A stretch of 64,000 nt of DNA from Colocasia esculenta (lineage: Eukaryota; Streptophyta; Magnoliopsida; Alismatales; Araceae), in contig CM024753.1 of NCBI GenBank assembly GCA_014218235.1, forward strand, positions 682,001 to 746,000, written 5' to 3'. The notes beneath the pieces were generated by a model. It was not told where the DNA came from. It did not search any database and worked only from the letters and a program-made list of their open reading frames with translations. Positions 60,320-64,000 of this stretch are shown here, piece after piece. A program made the position numbers and the translations under genes. Each line of letters starts with the position of its first letter. Within the stretch, counting starts at the first letter, position 1.

Positions 60320-61104
60320 AATTTCAAATAAATCCTTTAATCATATAATCTTTTAGGTTGGTTGATATAGAACATTACCAGATTTATCTTCGGTTGGCGA
60401 AGTTAATAAACTATTATTCTGTCTTTAAGCGCTAAAATCAGGATAATAACATACGCCCTCCAAGTTATATATAATACAGTTTCATCTTTTATACTCTTTG
60501 TATTATCACACATATCCCTATACAGAGGAATATCATTTCACCTCTACCCCTTGGCGTCTAATGTCATCCTAGTTAACAGGTTATTTTACTGAATATGTAA
60601 AATATAAAACTCCAAAGAGGTATGTAGGATAATACAAAATATTTTAGGTGTAAATTAGTCTTTTTAATCATATGATCAAGTAGAGTGTATTATAGGGATA
60701 TATACGATAATATGGAGAATATAAGATTTTCCATGTCGAACAGCATGGTATGACACTGACATAGTTCGATTCGATCGATATAGTCAAACAAAATTATAAT
60801 AAAATAATATATGGAAAATAAAACTATTGGACCAATTTTGTTAGCCCGACAAAACTTGCTTTATAGTTCATCTATTTTTTTTCAACCAATCTCTCACTTT
60901 CCATTTCTAAGGATATATTTATGACGCAAATCCGTATAGAACTTGTTTTACAAAAGAGTTGCGTGAAGAAAGAATTCAAACCATGTAATTTTGTTATTAT
61001 CTCTAAGTAAAGGGTACAAATGTGTTAAGTGAAAAAGGCGGGTGTATATGTAAGACCGCAACTCGGGAAAGGGCCCCTCCCTCCTCCCTCCTCTCTTCTA
61101 CCGG
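60320..61104. other. AT-rich region downstream of the exchanger gene
   Basis: No gene is seen. It should contain the 3' untranslated region of the exchanger gene on the minus strand, but no clear polyadenylation signal could be picked. Confidence 0.5.
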
Positions 61105-61445
61105 CTACGATGACGACAAGGTCTCGTCGGCATGCCGATGGACGGTGGAGGACCCACTGTTGTTGTACAGGCTATGCTGCTGAAGCACAAGGACGGATCC
61201 GTTGACGATGAAGTCGGAGGAGGCAAGCAGGTCGCCGACGGGTCCCAGCTCCGGAGACTCCTCCCACTCGCCCAGCCCCCTGACTAGCGGCGACAGGCTG
61301 CGCCGCCCCCTCCCCAGCAGGAACAGCGAGTACATCCCGTCCATTTCCCGGAGGACCGTCACCGTCTCCGCCGAGCTCTCCACCATCTTTACAGCGTACG
61401 TCGCCATTCCCGACACGACGAACCTGCATTGCGGCGGTGTTGTTC

Positions 61446-61484
<39 letters not shown>

Positions 61485-63328
61485 TACCTGGTGTAGAAGC
61501 TAGAGAGGAAGGCCTCGTCGGCCTGGCTCTCTTCGTGTTCGTTGATGACCATGAGCACCTCCTCGCCCTTGGAGGACTGCACCTCCACCCCGGGCTCGTA
61601 CTCCACCCGGGAGGACCGCAGGAACCTGATCACCGCGAGGCTGACGCAGGGGTGCATGGCAAGGCGGCACCCGAGGGCCACTGCCTCCCGGTCGTCGGAA
61701 CCCCCGAAGAACAACACCATCACATGGTACGACGACTTGTTCGATGACACCTGCGTGGCGCCACCCAGGCCCCGGTCGACCAGGACCCCCACCGTGCAGG
61801 GGGCGTGCGCCAGCACCTTCCCGTTCACCCGGCGCGGCCCTTCGTTCGCGGTGACCATCATCCCGTCGACGCGCAGTGACTTGTAGTGGGGCAGCACGAC
61901 GAGGGAGGCGCTCACGTCCTCGGCGCCGTGGCAGACGTCCTCGTGCATAGTGGTGAAGGGGGAGACGGCGTTGACCTGGCGAACCGTGATGCCGCTCTCC
62001 TGGGTGAAGGCGTCGACGGCAGCGTTGATCTGGCGCGTCTGGTCGGCGCCCAGGTCGTCCTCGTCGGCGCTGTGGTCCTCCTGCTGGTGGTAAAGCATGG
62101 TGGTGGTAGTCTTGTTGGTGAGCTCCACCAGCTGCATGACATAGGCGGCGATAGGGGTCTTCTCGGTGCCGGCTGCGAGTTCGATGAAGTTGAGTAAGGT
62201 GGGGAGCTCGCCGTGGCCGTAGACGCAGGCCAGCACCCGGAGCTCCGCCTCCGGCTTCTGAAACTCCAGCCCCACCGCCCTGTACTGGAGCCCCTTCCGC
62301 TCGTTCCTCACCACCACCGCCGTCAACGGCCCCGCAATCAGCGAGTTCACCACCACCCTGCCCAGCAGTGCCAGGGCGGCCTCACGGGAGAGTACCTGTT
62401 TGCACGCCGGAGCAAGCATATTACAAAGAAGTTATTGAGATATTATATATATATATATATATATTCATATATGTATGCATATGCATATATGTTATTGTCA
62501 AAAAAAAAGGTATATGCATATATGTTACACATACGTTGGCATATATTCTATTCATTTTACTCAAACAAGTTGGATGATGTGAAAAGAAAAGGCATAAGCA
62601 AATCAAAATTTGTAAAAGATCATGGAATCCTATATACATGGATTAAATGTGACGATGTAGCCTTCCCTCCTGATTTAGTTGGACCCCATTCGTTTATGTA
62701 TTGTTTGCATCTTCTATTTCAAGAGGTGCATATGTGAAATCTATATTACTATACAGTACTCTTAAGTGTTGTCACGTGCCAATACTAGGATGATTTTTCT
62801 TGTAATTAAAAAAAAATCTTCCTACTCTCTCACTCTCCAACTTTTTTTTTACTAAATAATAGTTAGCCACTTCAATTTTTTAAGATTGAAAAAAATGAAA
62901 TAAAATATATTAAATGCCCTCATCCCTCACTTTCGTGGGGATACCCGTTGGAGTAGACAGAGTTATCTTCCAAGTTTAAGTCATAACCGAATTTAACTCA
63001 TCGGATAGATTAACATGAGATTATTTACCTAACTTTCGAAAAAGGGGTACGTCTCATGTTAACATACCCCACCCTTTGTAGGAATTAACATCTCTTTTAT
63101 CTCTGGATCCACTTAAACATCCTAAATTATTTTTTTAAAAAAATAATATTAAATAATATCAAATTAAAATAACTAGAGATTTCTTATCCCCTCCATCATT
63201 TGGCTTGCACAAAGGGTATGGACTAAATCCTTCTCCCGTTGATGTATGAGAGAGGGAGGGAGAGAGAGAGAGATCATGACTAAATCCTTCTCCTGTTGAT
63301 GTATGAGAGAGAGTGAGAGAGAGAGAGT

Positions 63329-63382
<54 letters not shown>

Positions 63383-64000
63383 GGCATACATGGTGTTTCA
63401 GGGCCAAGTCGATGAGGATGATGTCGATATGGCCCTTGACATTGAGGAGGAAACCGAGGACGAGCCCCTCGGACAGCGGCATGTTGAGGTACTGAGCAGC
63501 GACGACGGTGCCGGCGACCTTGGACAGGGTGCCGAACACCACCACGGTGACGAGGCCCCATGCGACGCGGCCGTGGAGTTGGGAGAAGTTCACCTGCATG
63601 GCGTTGATGCCAAAGAAGAGGGGCAGCGCCACGTTATGGACCAGGTACGACAGCCGCCCCTCCAGCGTCCTCGCCGTGCCCCCCTCCCGCGAGAACAACA
63701 GCCCCATCAAGAAGGCCGTGATCGAGCTGGTGTACCCCAACAAGTCTATCATCGACGACACGAAGCAGACGCAGATGACGATGCCGATGACCTCAGACAA
63801 CCCGATGCGCTGCCGCAGCCGGTTGCGCCGGTTGAGATAGCGGACTAAGGGGCGGACCATGGCCAGGGACAGCGCCATGATGACCCCGGCTGTGAACAAT
63901 TTGATCACGTTACGCCCCGTGGCGAGGCCTAACAAGTTGGCGGTCACAGAGACGGCGACCAGGAGGATCATGGCTGCGACATCATTGATGAGGGAGACGG
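61105..64000 (-). CDS. Cation/H+ exchanger (CHX family, CHX28-like), 5' end outside window
   Basis: Minus-strand exons: 64000-63390 (open at the window edge), 62395-61488 and 61423-61105 (stop TAG at 61107-61105), about 611 residues. Splice sites are CAT|GTATGC, AACAG|GTA, CAG|GTAACC and GCAG|GTT, the first intron in phase 0. The first exon is the later half of the Na+/H+ exchanger membrane domain: VSLINDVAAM with the conserved Asp region at the edge, then hydrophobic segments and GLVLGFLLNVKGHIDIILID. The other exons form the long cytosolic C-terminal region (ELRVLACVYGHGELPTLLNF, ASLVVLPHYKSLRVDGMM, VGVLVDRGLGG). CHX proteins exchange K+ or other monovalent cations for protons on plasma or internal membranes. 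NVKGHIDI instead of the commoner NTRGLVEL suggests the CHX28 branch; that is from memory. The family length is about 800, so roughly 190 residues lie outside. No break is seen, and it looks functional. Confidence 0.88.
61451..61482. repeat. (AG)16 in the second seen intron of the exchanger gene
   Basis: This fills half of the 64-bp intron 61424-61487. In gene orientation it is (CT)n starting 5 bases after the GT of the donor. Confidence 0.97.
62396..63389 (-). other. First seen intron of the exchanger gene (994 bp)
   Basis: It contains (TA)n at 62441-62464, a small hairpin with arms TTAACATGAGA near 63010 and TCTCATGTTAA near 63050, a 58-bp tandem duplication at about 63222-63312 (ACTAAATCCTTCTCC and TTGATGTATGAGAGAG twice) and a long GA tract. 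The donor is at 63389-63388 and the acceptor at 62397-62396. ORFs within it are not exons. Confidence 0.8.
63303..63381. repeat. Long (GA)n tract next to the splice donor
   Basis: About 79 bp of GA with a few interruptions. In gene orientation it is a CT tract that begins 9 bases downstream of the exon end at 63390. Confidence 0.95.

Noticed and set aside
61202..62197. Plus-strand ORFs of 181 and 103 codons over the exchanger gene.
   Set aside because: They are shadows of GC-rich coding exons. The minus-strand frame has family motifs and proper splice sites.
62213..62737. 174-codon plus ORF rich in Tyr/Ile with YIYIYIYSYMYAYAYM.
   Set aside because: It is the translation of the (TA)n tract and the antisense of an exon edge. 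It is not conserved-looking.

Overview
The window is plant nuclear DNA, almost certainly from an angiosperm. Evidence is a spliced cation/H+ exchanger gene, plant-type LTR retrotransposons, CACTA and hAT DNA transposons and a long satellite array. GC-rich third codon positions in the exchanger exons suggest a monocot, but this is inference. Only one gene looks like a working host gene. The rest is repeats and transposon remains, as expected near a heterochromatin or pericentromere boundary.

Layout. (1) 1-5309: an LTR retrotransposon lying on the minus strand and cut by the left window edge. It has a full 1.1-kb LTR at 4214-5309, the end of the other LTR at 1-96 (93 of 96 bases match), a primer-binding-site-like block next to the LTR, a 68-bp tandem repeat and no gag-pol. 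Its main ORF (602-2521, plus strand) runs antisense to the element, has its own TATA box and resembles the extra ORFs of Tat-lineage Ty3/gypsy elements. (2) 5311-5668: a foldback MITE with 83-bp arms. (3) 5786-43875: a satellite array of about 50 monomers of ~727 bp. Each monomer is four diverged ~170-190-bp subunits. The array is interrupted by a 1660-bp hAT-like element (8505-10164) carrying a broken AP2/ERF gene. (4) 43876-46430: LTR-like and unassigned sequence. (5) 46430-49625: a decayed Tat-type gypsy pol (RT, two RNase H regions, integrase) on the minus strand. (6) 49626-52243: the 3' end of a SIRE-like Ty1/copia element (plant-transposon ORF remnant, polypurine tract, LTR). (7) about 52640-60220: a decayed CACTA element with a TNP2 C-terminal part, a Transposase_24-type second gene whose last intron is filled by a ~176-bp tandem array, and a clear CACTA right end. 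An inverted, isolated fragment of the big satellite lies directly beside that end. (8) 61105-64000: a CHX-type exchanger on the minus strand, three exons seen, 5' end outside the window.

The transposon genes do not form a pathway with the exchanger. The main points of interest are structural: the tetrameric satellite with block duplication, its isolated fragment 16 kb away, tandem repeats inside two different transposons, an antisense TE gene, a tandemly repeated exon-intron unit, and (CT)n tracts directly after both splice donors of the exchanger gene. Nothing here can be claimed as a new functional system from sequence alone.
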